From positions 1-64,000 of the forward strand of contig NZ_BMUY01000004.1 of NCBI RefSeq assembly GCF_014650435.1: a stretch of 64,000 bases of DNA, in the 5' to 3' direction. The DNA is from Streptomyces tendae. Its GTDB lineage: Bacteria; Actinomycetota; Actinomycetes; Streptomycetales; Streptomycetaceae. The notes under the pieces are model-generated. The model was not told the DNA's origin. It ran no database searches and saw nothing but the letters and a program-made list of their open reading frames with translations. Shown here in pieces: positions 35,457-43,787 of this stretch; positions within the stretch are counted from its first letter, which is position 1, and every line of letters begins with the position of its first letter. The position numbers and the translations under genes were made by a program.

Positions 35457-36167
35457 TCAAGGCTGTTGTGGCCCCCGCGGACTGCCGAGCGCGTGGGCCC
35501 AGGCCAGCAGTTCGGGGGCGTCCAATGCCGGTAACCAGCTGTCGGCCAGGGTGGCGCCGTCGCCCTGCGGCCGGGGGCCGACGCCCAGGACCCGCAGGCT
35601 TGCGCGGCGGGCCGCGTCCACACCGGTCAGGGAGTCCTCCACCGCCAGCGCCCTGTGCGGGGGGACACCGCAGAGCCGGGCCGCCACGGCGTACACGTCG
35701 GGATGCGGTTTGGGGCGCACGCGGTCCCCGGGGTCGGGGACGACGAGGTGCTGGAAGTGCGCGAGCAGCCCGGCCCGTTCCAGGCTGCCTTCGACCACCA
35801 CCCTCGGGCAGTTGCTGGCCACCGCCAGCGGCAGGCGGTCGGAGAGCAACCGTACGAGCCGGACCGCACCCGGCATCGTCACCGGTTCGTCGGTGACGAG
35901 TGCCAGGAAGTGGTCGAGAAGCGCGGCTGTCAGGTCCTCGGCCAGTTCGGGTTTGTGCGCGGACTGCGCCATGAGCCGGCCGCAGTCCTCGTAGTGCAGG
36001 CCGAGGGCCCGCTCCGCGAACCCGGGCGGTGGCTGAAGGCCGTGCTCCTGGAAGGCCCGGTTGCGAGCCTCCTGCCAGTGGCGTTCGCTGTCCATCAGGG
36101 TGCCGTCGCAGTCGAAGACGACGGCTTCGGGCGACCAGTCGAGCAGAGTGTGGTCCGAGGTGGTCAC
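35457..36167 (-). CDS. HAD-superfamily phosphatase (beta-phosphoglucomutase-like)
   Basis: 236 residues. HAD motif I is VVFDCDGTLMDSE, motif II is LAVASNCPR, motif III is Lys in RPKPHPDVY, and motif IV is LAVEDSLTGVDAA. The helical cap after motif I (RHWQEARNRAFQEHGLQPPP) marks subclass I, like sugar-phosphate phosphatases and phosphoglycolate phosphatase. GTG at 36167 has GGAGG upstream; ATG at 36194 is an alternative. A TTA codon at 35532-35534 (plus-strand TAA; SWLPAL) suggests bldA dependence and developmental or late expression. No operon partner. Confidence 0.85.
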   Translation of the reverse strand: MTTSDHTLLDWSPEAVVFDCDGTLMDSERHWQEARNRAFQEHGLQPPPGFAERALGLHYEDCGRLMAQSAHKPELAEDLTAALLDHFLALVTDEPVTMPGAVRLVRLLSDRLPLAVASNCPRVVVEGSLERAGLLAHFQHLVVPDPGDRVRPKPHPDVYAVAARLCGVPPHRALAVEDSLTGVDAARRASLRVLGVGPRPQGDGATLADSWLPALDAPELLAWAHALGSPRGPQQP

Positions 36168-36554
36168 TAGGGCCTCCCATGCTTTCGCATGCATGTGGCA
36201 TTCCCGTCTCCACAGGAAGCGGAAAGATAGTTTCCGCTACGTTATTTCCGTCCGGGCAAATCGGGCAATAACCCTTTTCAGTGACTCGACGAGCGCCAGA
36301 AACAGGGGTATGCCTGTGCGCCGACGGGCGCGGTGCCGCCATCGAGAGCGTTAACACCACATGCCCGCCCGTCAGTTGACAGGCGCGACCGACGGTCCGA
36401 GGCCGGAGCGTCGCGCTTCCTCTACCACTCGCACGCGTTCATCTTCGAAAGAACTGTGTAATTGCCGCCCGAAAGTGCCCGTCTGGGCTCCGGGCGTACG
36501 CTGGCGCACTAAATTCGTGGCCCGACATCAAAACAGACGAGGGCGGACGGAACG
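36168..36554. promoter_or_regulatory. Control region between HAD and ScbR-like genes
   Basis: A 387-bp divergent gap without a gene. It contains the inverted repeat AGCGGAAA-GATAG-TTTCCGCT at 36218-36238 and a relatively AT-rich stretch to about 36290, suitable for promoters. I do not find a textbook butyrolactone-receptor (ARE) box. Confidence 0.45.
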
Positions 36555-37154
36555 TTGCAGGAACGGGCGAAGGTAACCCGCAGATCACTGCTGGAAGCGG
36601 CGGCCCAACTGTTCGCCGAGCAGGGATACGCGGCCACCAGCGTCAACGACATAAGCGCGAGGTCGGGCCGGACCAGCGGCGCGATCTACTTCCACTACAC
36701 CAGCAAGGAAGGAATCGCCGTCGCCGTCGTCGAGGACCGGTTCGCTACCTGGTCCCAGCTCGCAGCAAGCTATGGAGACGAGACCGTACCCCCGCTCGAA
36801 CGGCTCGTGGCCCTCAGCTACGACATCGCCCACGCTCTCACCCGTGACCCAGTGACCCGTGCCGGTGCCCGTCTGTGGGTCGAGCGCACCGTCATCAAAG
36901 CTCCCATCCCCGACCCCTTCGCGCTCTGGACCGCCGCCACCACACGGCTGCTCGCCCAGGCCCGACTGGCAGGGCACGTCAACGAGGGGATCCGCCCCGC
37001 CCGCGCGGCCCGCACCCTGGTACCCGCGTTCTTCGGCCTGTGCACTCTCACCGAGGCACTTGAGGACACGACCGCCCTCGACAACCGCCTCACCGACTGG
37101 TGGCACCTGACCCTCCTCTCCCTCCGGCCGCAACCGTCGCCCGGAAACCGTTAG
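36555..37154 (+). CDS. ScbR-like TetR-family autoregulator receptor
   Basis: 199 residues. The HTH (QERAKVTRRSLLEAAAQLFA, EQGYAATSVNDISARSGRTS, GAIYFHYTSKEGIAVAVVED) matches the gamma-butyrolactone receptor subgroup of TetR, as do the effector-domain blocks ARLWVERT, PDPFALWTAATTRLLAQA (with the ligand-pocket Trp) and the closing WWHLTLL. Such receptors bind small signalling lactones and release antibiotic or regulator promoters. No AfsA-type synthase is in the window, so the ligand may be made elsewhere. TTG or GTG at the very start (TTGCAGGAACGG) gives LQERAK. It is followed by a truncated MFS gene that may once have been its target. Confidence 0.75.
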   Translation: MQERAKVTRRSLLEAAAQLFAEQGYAATSVNDISARSGRTSGAIYFHYTSKEGIAVAVVEDRFATWSQLAASYGDETVPPLERLVALSYDIAHALTRDPVTRAGARLWVERTVIKAPIPDPFALWTAATTRLLAQARLAGHVNEGIRPARAARTLVPAFFGLCTLTEALEDTTALDNRLTDWWHLTLLSLRPQPSPGNR

Positions 37155-37238
37155 ACGTCACTGCCCAGCAGGTGCGGTCTCCGGCCATAGGCCCAGAGAA
37201 GAGCGACACGATCGACTCCAAGGGCGCGTGCCGTCTCC

Positions 37239-38165
37239 AGCGTCCTGGTCGCCACCACGCTCGGCGGCGTCGCCGGGCCCAACCTCGCAGCCCCCGCCGG
37301 CACCCTCGCCGAACACCTCGGCATCCCCCACCTCGCCGGGCTCTTCGTCATCTCCGGCGCCGCGTACGCGCTGGCCGCGCTCGTCCTCGCCCTCTGGCTG
37401 CGCCCCGACCCGCTGCTCCTGGCCCGCGCCCTTGCCCAGACCAAGGAGGCCGACGCCGCGACCGACCCGGCCACCGCCGATGACGCCGACAGCAGCCAGG
37501 GCCGCGGAGGAGTGGTCCTGGGTGCGCTGGTCATGATCCTCACTCGGCTCGTCATGGTCGCGATCATGACGATGACCCCGGTCCACATGCACGACCACGG
37601 CCACTCCACCGCCGCATCCGGCCTCGTCATCGGCATCCACATCGGTGCCATGTACCTGCCCTCGCCACTGACCGGATGGCTCGTCGACCGCTACGGCCGG
37701 ATGAAGATCGCCGCAGCCTCCGGCATCACCCTGCTGGCCGCCGGAATCCTCGCCGCCGCGGCGCCCGGCGACTCGGTCTTCCTCCTTGCTCTCGCGCTCG
37801 CCCTGCTGGGTCTCGGCTGGAACTTCGGCCTCGTCTCGGGCACCGCGATCATCACCGACACCGTCCCGTTGGCTACGCGCGCCAAGACGCAGGGCGTGGT
37901 CGACGTCTCCATCGCCATCGCCGGCGCCACCGGCGGCATGGCCTCCGGCATCATGGTCACCGCCACCAGCTACCCCGCCCTCGCCCTCGCCGGCGGAGCG
38001 CTCTCCCTCGCCCTCCTGCCCGCCTGGTGCCACATGATCGGACACCACTACCTCGGCCGTGTACCGAATGCCGCTGACGCGCCTGTGTACGCACTGCGGA
38101 TCGCCACCGGTGCCCGCCCTACCCGAGCAGGCGCCCCCTGGCATCCGGACGACACAGAAGGCTGA
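37239..38165 (+). pseudogene. MFS transporter lacking its N-terminus
   Basis: One open frame from about 37239 encodes VLVATTLGGVAGPNLAAPAG, then helices such as LGALVMILTRLVMVAIMTMT, SGLVIGIHIGAMYLPSPLTG, the MFS loop WLVDRYGRMKIAAASG and two more helix pairs, ending with a Pro/Arg-rich tail. The family normally has three to four more helices (about 120 residues) before this point, and no start codon with a ribosome site exists upstream in frame, so the 5' end has been lost at the junction with the TetR gene. Confidence 0.65.
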
Positions 38166-38278
38166 CGGCCCGCCTCACCTCGGGTCCTGGACCCGTCCTT
38201 TCTGGGCCCCGTTGCCAGGCCCTACTGACCAAGGCGGGGTTGGAACCGAGTACGCCGCCGAGAACTGCCGGCCGCACC

Positions 38279-38731
38279 TCAGTGGCCGCGACCGCCTCGG
38301 GGCCGGACGAGCAGCAGAGAAAGCGTGGCGAGCGCGGCGACGGCCTGGGCGACGGCGGTGGCTTCCTTCTGGCCGTACCAGACCGGCTCGTACATGTCCG
38401 GGATCGGCCCCAGTTCGCCGACGTCCACGTAGCGGTACACGAGCAGCAGCGCGAGTCCGCCGACCGCCACCAACGCGGCGAAGAGGTCCCCTGGGAGGCG
38501 GCGCCAGACGAGGACGAGCAGGGCGGCCAGTGCCGCGAGGGCCGCCTCGAGGCGGAAGAGGGTGCCCTGGCCGACGACGCTCGACGCGATGGCGTCGTAC
38601 CGGTCGGCGAGGTGCGCGTGCAGATACGCGTCCACGGCGAGACCGGCCGCGGCGAGCACTCGCACGGCACCCCGTACGACCCGGCCGGCGCCGCCTCGGC
38701 GCGAGGGCGGAGCGGTGGACTGTGACGACAT
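38279..38731 (-). CDS. Four-helix membrane protein of unknown function
   Basis: 150 residues with four membrane helices: VRGAVRVLAAAGLAVDAYLH, LFRLEAALAALAALLVLVW, LFAALVAVGGLALLLVYRYV and a final AVAQAVAALATLSLLLV. An acidic/aromatic external loop reads GELGPIPDMYEPVWYGQKEA. The pattern of His/Asp at the end of helix 1 (DAYLHAHLADRYD) is conserved in actinobacterial relatives I remember, but no function is known. ATG has GGAGA upstream. It is the last of three same-strand envelope genes with a cupredoxin and a COG4315-type lipoprotein, suggesting a common redox or metal role. Confidence 0.75.
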   Translation of the reverse strand: MSSQSTAPPSRRGGAGRVVRGAVRVLAAAGLAVDAYLHAHLADRYDAIASSVVGQGTLFRLEAALAALAALLVLVWRRLPGDLFAALVAVGGLALLLVYRYVDVGELGPIPDMYEPVWYGQKEATAVAQAVAALATLSLLLVRPRGGRGH

Positions 38732-38772
38732 GGCAGGTCTCCGTTCTCGGGGCCGGGGGCCACCGGCCGGGG

Positions 38773-39174
38773 TCACTCGACGGTGAGCGTGCCCTTCATG
38801 AACGGGTGGATCGTGCAGGTGTAGGGGAAGCCGCCCGCCGTGGACGGCGCCGTGAAGGTGGCGCTCTTGCCGGGGGCGATGTCTCCGGTGTCGAAGGAAC
38901 CGCCCTTGGACGCCGTCAGGGTGTGCGTGGTCGAGTCCTTGTTGACGACGGTGACCTTCGCCCCGGGAGAGACGGTCAGGGAGGCGGGCTCGAACTTGAA
39001 GTCCTTGATCGTGACCTGTGTCCCACCGCTCGCGGACGATCGGGTGGCGGACTCGGTCGCGCCGTCGCCGCCACCGCCTCCCCCGTCGGAACATCCGACG
39101 AGGGTGGTCAGGGCGAGCGCGCAGACGGCGGCCGCGGCGAGCCGGGCGGCACCGGTGAGGAACGGGAACGGCAT
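38773..39174 (-). CDS. Cupredoxin-fold lipoprotein
   Basis: 133 residues. A lipoprotein signal (LAAAAVCALALTTLVGC) with lipobox Cys is followed by a Gly-rich spacer and a small cupredoxin: VTIKDFKFEPASLTVSPGAK, VTVVNKDSTTHTLTASKGG, then FPYTCTIHPFMKGTLTVE. The copper ligands His (THTL), Cys (YTCTIH), His (IHPFM) and Met are all present, as in plastocyanin/amicyanin-type blue copper proteins. It should carry electrons or copper at the outer face of the membrane, next to the tetraspan protein and upstream lipoprotein. Confidence 0.88.
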   Translation of the reverse strand: MPFPFLTGAARLAAAAVCALALTTLVGCSDGGGGGGDGATESATRSSASGGTQVTIKDFKFEPASLTVSPGAKVTVVNKDSTTHTLTASKGGSFDTGDIAPGKSATFTAPSTAGGFPYTCTIHPFMKGTLTVE

Positions 39175-39212
39175 GGGGTCTCCGAGCGCTGGTGGGCCGG
39201 TCCGGCCTGAGG

Positions 39213-39767
39213 TCAGTAGCCGCCGTCGCCGGTCTTGGGCTTGGTGGTGATCTTGTCGCCGTCGGGGTCGACGACGAACCACTTGGCGCCGAAGGCGTCG
39301 ACGTCCTGCCCGTTGGTGTCACCGGGCTTCTGGTCGTCGGCGAACCGGTACAGCGGGTGCCCGTTGTACGTCACCTGCTCGGAGCCGTCGTCCCGCTTGA
39401 TGGTCTTGAGCAGGTCCTTCTTCACTCCCTTGCCCGCGGTCGGGGTCGCCTTGACCGTGAACGGCGGCCACGCCTTGGCGCAGTCGCCGTCGCACTTCGA
39501 CTTGTCCTTCGAGTCCTTCTCGAAGAGGTAGAGGGTCCGGCCCTTCTCGTCGACGAGCGACTTGCCGTAGGTGCCGTCCTTGACGTCGACCGCGGGGGCG
39601 CTCGACGAGGTCGCGGCCGGGACGACGTCGGTGTCCGGCACGTCCGCGGCGTTGCGGGTCTCCGTACCGCCGGCGCTGCCTGAGCCACCGTCGTCCGAAC
39701 ACCCTGCCGCCGCGCCGGCGACCAGCAGGGCCGCGGCCAGCGCGGTGGCTGTCCTGATGCGTTTCAT
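39213..39767 (-). CDS. COG4315-type secreted lipoprotein with two YxFxxD-like repeats
   Basis: 184 residues. Lipobox in AALLVAGAAAGC, a Thr/Ser spacer, then two repeats of the 'secreted repeat of unknown function' (DUF305-unrelated, COG4315). The first is GRTLYLFEKDSKDKSKCDGD with CAKAWPPF; the second is HPLYRFADDQKPGDTNGQDV with AKWFVVDPDG. A disulfide-type Cys pair (KCDGDC) lies in repeat 1. GGAG precedes the ATG. It is the first gene of the three-gene envelope run; the family often accompanies electron-transfer proteins. Confidence 0.85.
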   Translation of the reverse strand: MKRIRTATALAAALLVAGAAAGCSDDGGSGSAGGTETRNAADVPDTDVVPAATSSSAPAVDVKDGTYGKSLVDEKGRTLYLFEKDSKDKSKCDGDCAKAWPPFTVKATPTAGKGVKKDLLKTIKRDDGSEQVTYNGHPLYRFADDQKPGDTNGQDVDAFGAKWFVVDPDGDKITTKPKTGDGGY

Positions 39768-39954
39768 GAGGGTCTCCTCGACCGTCGGGCCGCCTCGCGG
39801 GGCAGCACGCGGCCCCGCTTCGGGGCCACCGGACTCAGTGCACCCCAGGACTCGCGAACCGACCAACGCACCGCGTCTGTTCGGAGTGCGGCCGACCGCG
39901 CACGGTGCCGCCGGCACGCTTCGGAGCGGTCGGGTCCGGGTTCGGAGCCCGCGC

Positions 39955-40815
39955 TCAGCTCATGTCGGGAGCGTGCAGCAGCAGTTCCGTCACCCCGATG
40001 GCGGCCACCACGATGGCCGTGCGGAACAGCCACCGGCTGCGGGCTCCCGACCGCACGGCCGTGCCCGCCACGGCGGCGACCACGGCCGCCCCCGCCAGCA
40101 CCTGGTCCATGACTCCGGTCGCGCCGGGCGGTCCCACGACGAGCACTCCCACGGCGGCCGACATCACGACCGGCACCAGCCGGCGGCAGGCCGGCCGGCG
40201 CAGCCGCTGCGGCAGCCCGCGCACCCCCGTGGCCAGGTCGTCCTCGATGTCCGGCAGCACGTTCGCCAGGTGGGCACCCACGCCCAGCAGGGCCCCGGCG
40301 GTCGTGGCCCACCATGCGGGCCAGGCCGACAGGGGCGGGCCGAGGGTGACGAAGGCCGGCAGGGCGGCGAAGCCCACCGCGTACGGCAGCGGCGAGAGGA
40401 CCGTCCGCTTCAGCCGCAGGTTGTACGCCCAGCCGGCGGCAACCCCCACCAGGTGGACCGTTCCCGCGGCGAGCCCGCAGAGCAGGGACAGGGGTACGCA
40501 CAGGGCCAGGGCAGTGCCCGCCGCGGCGGCGGCAGCGGCCCGCGGAAGCTCCCCGGTGCCCACCGGCTTGTCACCGCGTCGGCAGGCCGTGTCGCGCCGC
40601 GCGTCGACGGCGTCGTTGCACCAGCCGATCGAGAGTTGGCCGGCCAGTACGGCGAGCGCCACGGCCACCGACCCGGCCGGTCCGCGGCCGGCTCCGACCG
40701 CCAGGACCGCCACGAAGACGGTGACGGCGACCGTCGGTTCCGGATGGCAGGCGCGCAGCAGCGCCACGACTCTGCCGGACGAGCGCGGGAGAACCCCGGA
40801 CGGGTGGAGTGACAC
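39955..40815 (-). CDS. UbiA-family membrane prenyltransferase
   Basis: 286 residues and about eight membrane helices. Both Asp-rich prenyl-diphosphate motifs of UbiA enzymes are present: NDAVDARRDTACRRGDKP (NDxxDxxxD) and LPDIEDDLATG (DxxxD type). These enzymes attach an isoprenoid chain to an aromatic or other acceptor inside the membrane. GTG at 40815 begins SLHPSG. It is divergent from the type III PKS with only 36 bp between, so shared control is likely and the PKS product is a plausible acceptor; that link is inference. Confidence 0.85.
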   Translation of the reverse strand: MSLHPSGVLPRSSGRVVALLRACHPEPTVAVTVFVAVLAVGAGRGPAGSVAVALAVLAGQLSIGWCNDAVDARRDTACRRGDKPVGTGELPRAAAAAAAGTALALCVPLSLLCGLAAGTVHLVGVAAGWAYNLRLKRTVLSPLPYAVGFAALPAFVTLGPPLSAWPAWWATTAGALLGVGAHLANVLPDIEDDLATGVRGLPQRLRRPACRRLVPVVMSAAVGVLVVGPPGATGVMDQVLAGAAVVAAVAGTAVRSGARSRWLFRTAIVVAAIGVTELLLHAPDMS

Positions 40816-40851
40816 GTACGCACGGTAGTGGGACCGGCGGCCGAGGAAGGC

Positions 40852-42027
40852 ATGAACGACATGCGTGTCCCCGTGCTAGTCGAGCATGCTCCCTCGCCGT
40901 CCGCTCCCGCTTCCCCCGCGCGGCGCGCGTCGCCACCGTCCGCGGCGGGCCCCCGCATCGCCGCCGTGCGGTGCGCGCTGCCCCCGCACCGGTACGCCCA
41001 GCACGAGCTCACCGGGCCCATCGGCGACCTGTGCCTGTCCCCCGGGGCGGACCGCGCCCTGCTGCACCGTGTGCACGCGTCCGCGGGGGTGGGTACGCGT
41101 CACCTCGCGCTGCCGATCGAGCGGTACGCCCGGCTCGGTGACTTCGGGCGCAGCAACGACGCCTGGCTCGAGACGGGTCTCGAACTGGGCGAGGAGGCCC
41201 TCTCGGGCGCGCTGCGCGAGGCGGCGCTGGCACCGGACGACGTCGACCTGCTGGTGTTCGCCTCGATCACGGGCGTGGCCGCGCCGTCGCTCGACGCCCG
41301 GCTGGCGGGGCGCATGGGGCTGCGGCCCGACGTCAAGCGGCTTCCGCTGTTCGGGCTCGGCTGTGTCGCGGGGGCCGCCGGTCTCGCCCGGGTGCACGAC
41401 CACCTCCGCGGGCATCCCGACGACACCGCGGTGCTGCTCACCGTGGAGCTGTGCTCGCTCACGCTCCAGCGCGGTGACTCCTCGCGCGCCAACCTCGTCG
41501 CCGGGGCGCTCTTCGGCGACGGCGCCGCCGCACTCGTCGCCCGCGGCGGCAACACCGACGGCGGCAGCAGCGGCGCGGTCGCACCCGCGGCCGGTCCCCG
41601 CGTGGTCGCCACGCGCAGTCACCTGTACCCGGGTACCGAGCGGCTTCTCGGGTGGGAGATCGGCGCCGCCGGCTTCCGCGTCGTGATCGACGCCGGTGTC
41701 CCGGACATCGTCCGGGGCCACTTCGGCCGGCATCTGCGCGCGTTCCTGGCCGAGCACGAGCTGACCGTCGACGACATCGGAACCTGGATCTGCCACCCCG
41801 GCGGCCCGCGGATCCTGTCGGCGGTGAGCGAGACCCTCGGCCTGTCCGAGGACGCCCTGGACTGTTCACGGCGCTCCCTGGCGGCGGTGGGGAACATGTC
41901 GTCCGTGTCCGTGCTGCACATCCTGGAGGGCATCCGGGCACGCCGTGCGCCGGAGCCCGGCACCTGGGGTCTGCTCCTGGCGATGGGCCCCGGATTCTGC
42001 TCCGAACTCGTCCTGCTGCGCTGGTGA
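40852..42027 (+). CDS. Type III polyketide synthase (alkylresorcinol/pyrone-type)
   Basis: 391 residues, chalcone-synthase fold. Catalytic Cys171 sits in LFGLGCVAGAAGLARVHDHL; the catalytic His is in WICHPGGPRILSAV and the Asn in GNMSSVSVLHILEG. The acyl-CoA starter region and LLTVELCSLTLQRGD block fit bacterial SrsA-like enzymes that extend fatty acyl starters to alkylresorcinols or pyrones, and less well RppA. ATG at 40852 follows GAGGAAGG; ATG at 40861 is an alternative. It is 9 bp before the methyltransferase gene. Type III PKS, ICMT methyltransferase and flavoenzyme is the composition of the srsABC phenolic-lipid operon of S. griseus. Confidence 0.88.
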   Translation: MNDMRVPVLVEHAPSPSAPASPARRASPPSAAGPRIAAVRCALPPHRYAQHELTGPIGDLCLSPGADRALLHRVHASAGVGTRHLALPIERYARLGDFGRSNDAWLETGLELGEEALSGALREAALAPDDVDLLVFASITGVAAPSLDARLAGRMGLRPDVKRLPLFGLGCVAGAAGLARVHDHLRGHPDDTAVLLTVELCSLTLQRGDSSRANLVAGALFGDGAAALVARGGNTDGGSSGAVAPAAGPRVVATRSHLYPGTERLLGWEIGAAGFRVVIDAGVPDIVRGHFGRHLRAFLAEHELTVDDIGTWICHPGGPRILSAVSETLGLSEDALDCSRRSLAAVGNMSSVSVLHILEGIRARRAPEPGTWGLLLAMGPGFCSELVLLRW

Positions 42028-42036
42028 GGTGCTCTC

Positions 42037-42549
42037 ATGTGGTACGCGCTTCTCGTCCTCGCCGTCGCCGCCGAACGCGTGGCCGAACTCGTCGTCGCCC
42101 GCCGCAACGCGGCGTGGACGCTCGCCCGCGCCGGAGTGGAGCACGGCCGTGGCCACTACCCCGTGATGGTGGCCCTGCACACCGGCCTGCTCGCGTGCTG
42201 TCTGCTCGAACCCCTGCTCGCCGACCGCCCGTTCCTGCCCGCCCTGGGGTGGCCCATGCTGGCCCTCGCGCTCCTGGCGCAGGCCCTGCGCTGGTGGTGC
42301 ATCGCGACGCTCGGGCCCTACTGGAACACTCGGGTGATCGTCGTTCCGGGAGCGCGTCTGATCGGCGCCGGGCCTTACCGTTTCCTTCGCCACCCCAACT
42401 ACGTCGCGGTGGTGGTGGAGGTGGCCGCCCTGCCCCTGGTGCACTCGGCGTGGCAGACCGCGGCCGCTTTCACCGCGGCCAACGCGATGCTGCTCACCGT
42501 CCGCCTGCGCTGTGAGAACACGGCCCTCGCCCAAGTGGCGCCCGCGTGA
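42037..42549 (+). CDS. ICMT-family integral membrane methyltransferase
   Basis: 170 residues with four to five helices. The SAM-binding C-terminal part is typical of isoprenylcysteine carboxyl methyltransferase relatives: RVIVVPGARLIGAGPYRFLR HPNYVAVVVEVAALPL read in two blocks, with the RHPxY motif. In type III PKS operons such proteins O-methylate resorcinols (SrsB). The stop overlaps the next start as GTGA, so it is coupled with the flavoenzyme. Confidence 0.85.
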   Translation: MWYALLVLAVAAERVAELVVARRNAAWTLARAGVEHGRGHYPVMVALHTGLLACCLLEPLLADRPFLPALGWPMLALALLAQALRWWCIATLGPYWNTRVIVVPGARLIGAGPYRFLRHPNYVAVVVEVAALPLVHSAWQTAAAFTAANAMLLTVRLRCENTALAQVAPA

Positions 42550-43577
42550 GCGCCCGCCACGACCTGGTGATCGTCGGGGGCGGGCCCGCCGGTCTCGCCA
42601 CCGCCCTGCACGCGGCGCGCGCCGGTCTCGACACGGTCGTCGTCGAGCCCCGCCCGGCGCCGGTAGACAAGGCGTGCGGCGAGGGGCTGATGCCCGGCGC
42701 GGTCCGCTCGCTCGCCGCGCTCGGCCTGGTAGTCCCCGGCGTCCCCGTCAGCGGCATCCGTTACGTCCAGGGCGCCCGCGGGGTCCAGGCCGCGTTCCGC
42801 CACGGCCCCGGCATGGGTGTCCGCCGCACCGACCTGCACGGCGTGCTGCACCGTGCCGTGCTGGCGGCCGGGGTTCCGGTGCTGCCGCTGCGCGTGGCAG
42901 AGGTGCGGCAGGACGGTGCGGGCGTGAGCGTGCCCGGCACGGGGCTGCGCTCCCGGTGGCTGGTCGCGGCGGACGGCCTGCACTCACGTGTGCGGCGCTC
43001 CCTCGGCCTGGATACGCCAACCCGTGGCGCACCCCGCTACGGGCTGCGCCGGCACTACGCGGTGGCACCCTGGTCGCCGTACGTCGAAGTGCACTGGGGC
43101 AGCGACGCGGAGGCATACGTCACCCCGATCGGCCCCCGGCTCGTCGGGATCGCCGTGCTGACCACCCGGCGCGCCTCCTTCACCACCCACCTGGAGGGCT
43201 TTCCCGGTCTGGCGGCCCGTCTGCCGCCGGACCGGGCGGTCACCTCGGTGCGGGGCGCCGGGCCCCTGCGGCAGCGCGCCCGCACCCGGGCCCACGGCAG
43301 GATCCTGTTCGTCGGCGACGCCGCCGGATACGTCGACGCCCTGACCGGTGAGGGCGTCGCTCTCGCCCTCGTCGGCGCCGAAGCCCTGGTCGCCAACCTG
43401 CGCCGGGGCACACCCGGCCGCTACGAGACCGACTGGCTCAGGGCGACCCGCAGACACCGGCTGCTGACCGAACTCCTGTTGCGAGCCCGTCTGCAGCCCT
43501 CGCTCGCCCCCCGCATCATGCCCACCGCCGCTCGTCTGCCCCGCGTGTTCTCGGCCGCGGTGAACGCGCTGGCCTGA
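42546..43577 (+). CDS. FAD-dependent oxidoreductase (geranylgeranyl-reductase/hydroxylase-like)
   Basis: 343 residues. FAD-binding DLVIVGGGPAGLATALHAAR (GxGxxG), an active-site-type KACGEGLMPGAVRSL, the DG motif LVAADGLHSRVRRSLG and the GD motif ILFVGDAAGYVDALTGEGVA. This is the family of SrsC-type hydroxylases and of geranylgeranyl reductases. In context it would hydroxylate the methylated resorcinol, giving a quinone after oxidation, or reduce a prenyl chain. It is the last gene of the operon; stop at 43575-43577. Confidence 0.85.
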   Translation: MSARHDLVIVGGGPAGLATALHAARAGLDTVVVEPRPAPVDKACGEGLMPGAVRSLAALGLVVPGVPVSGIRYVQGARGVQAAFRHGPGMGVRRTDLHGVLHRAVLAAGVPVLPLRVAEVRQDGAGVSVPGTGLRSRWLVAADGLHSRVRRSLGLDTPTRGAPRYGLRRHYAVAPWSPYVEVHWGSDAEAYVTPIGPRLVGIAVLTTRRASFTTHLEGFPGLAARLPPDRAVTSVRGAGPLRQRARTRAHGRILFVGDAAGYVDALTGEGVALALVGAEALVANLRRGTPGRYETDWLRATRRHRLLTELLLRARLQPSLAPRIMPTAARLPRVFSAAVNALA

Positions 43578-43644
43578 GCCCTACCGGCCCCGCGCGGCCC
43601 GGGCCCCGACGGTTCGGCGTCCGGGCTAGGGCGGCAGGCAGAGC

Positions 43645-43713
43645 TCAGGACGAGGCCCTGGAGACGAGGACGACTCGGGCGCCGCGCACGGCGGGCGTTT
43701 CCACCACCCTCAT
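43645..43713 (-). CDS. Possible 22-residue peptide with strong ribosome site
   Basis: Reads MRVVETPAVRGARVVLVSRA plus SS. The ATG is preceded by AAGGAGGTGAGTTG, a near-perfect Shine-Dalgarno at good spacing, which is why it is listed. It lies 74 bp after the stop of the Cys-rich regulator on the same strand. The peptide is basic and Val-rich and matches no leader or RiPP precursor I know. A longer in-frame start (MICLLAETEGG...) exists at 43752. Confidence 0.35.
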   Translation of the reverse strand: MRVVETPAVRGARVVLVSRASS

Positions 43714-43787
43714 CAACTCACCTCCTTCAGTCTCCGCGAGCAGACAGATCATCACTTCGACGCGAACCTCAGCACCCGTCGCGAGGG

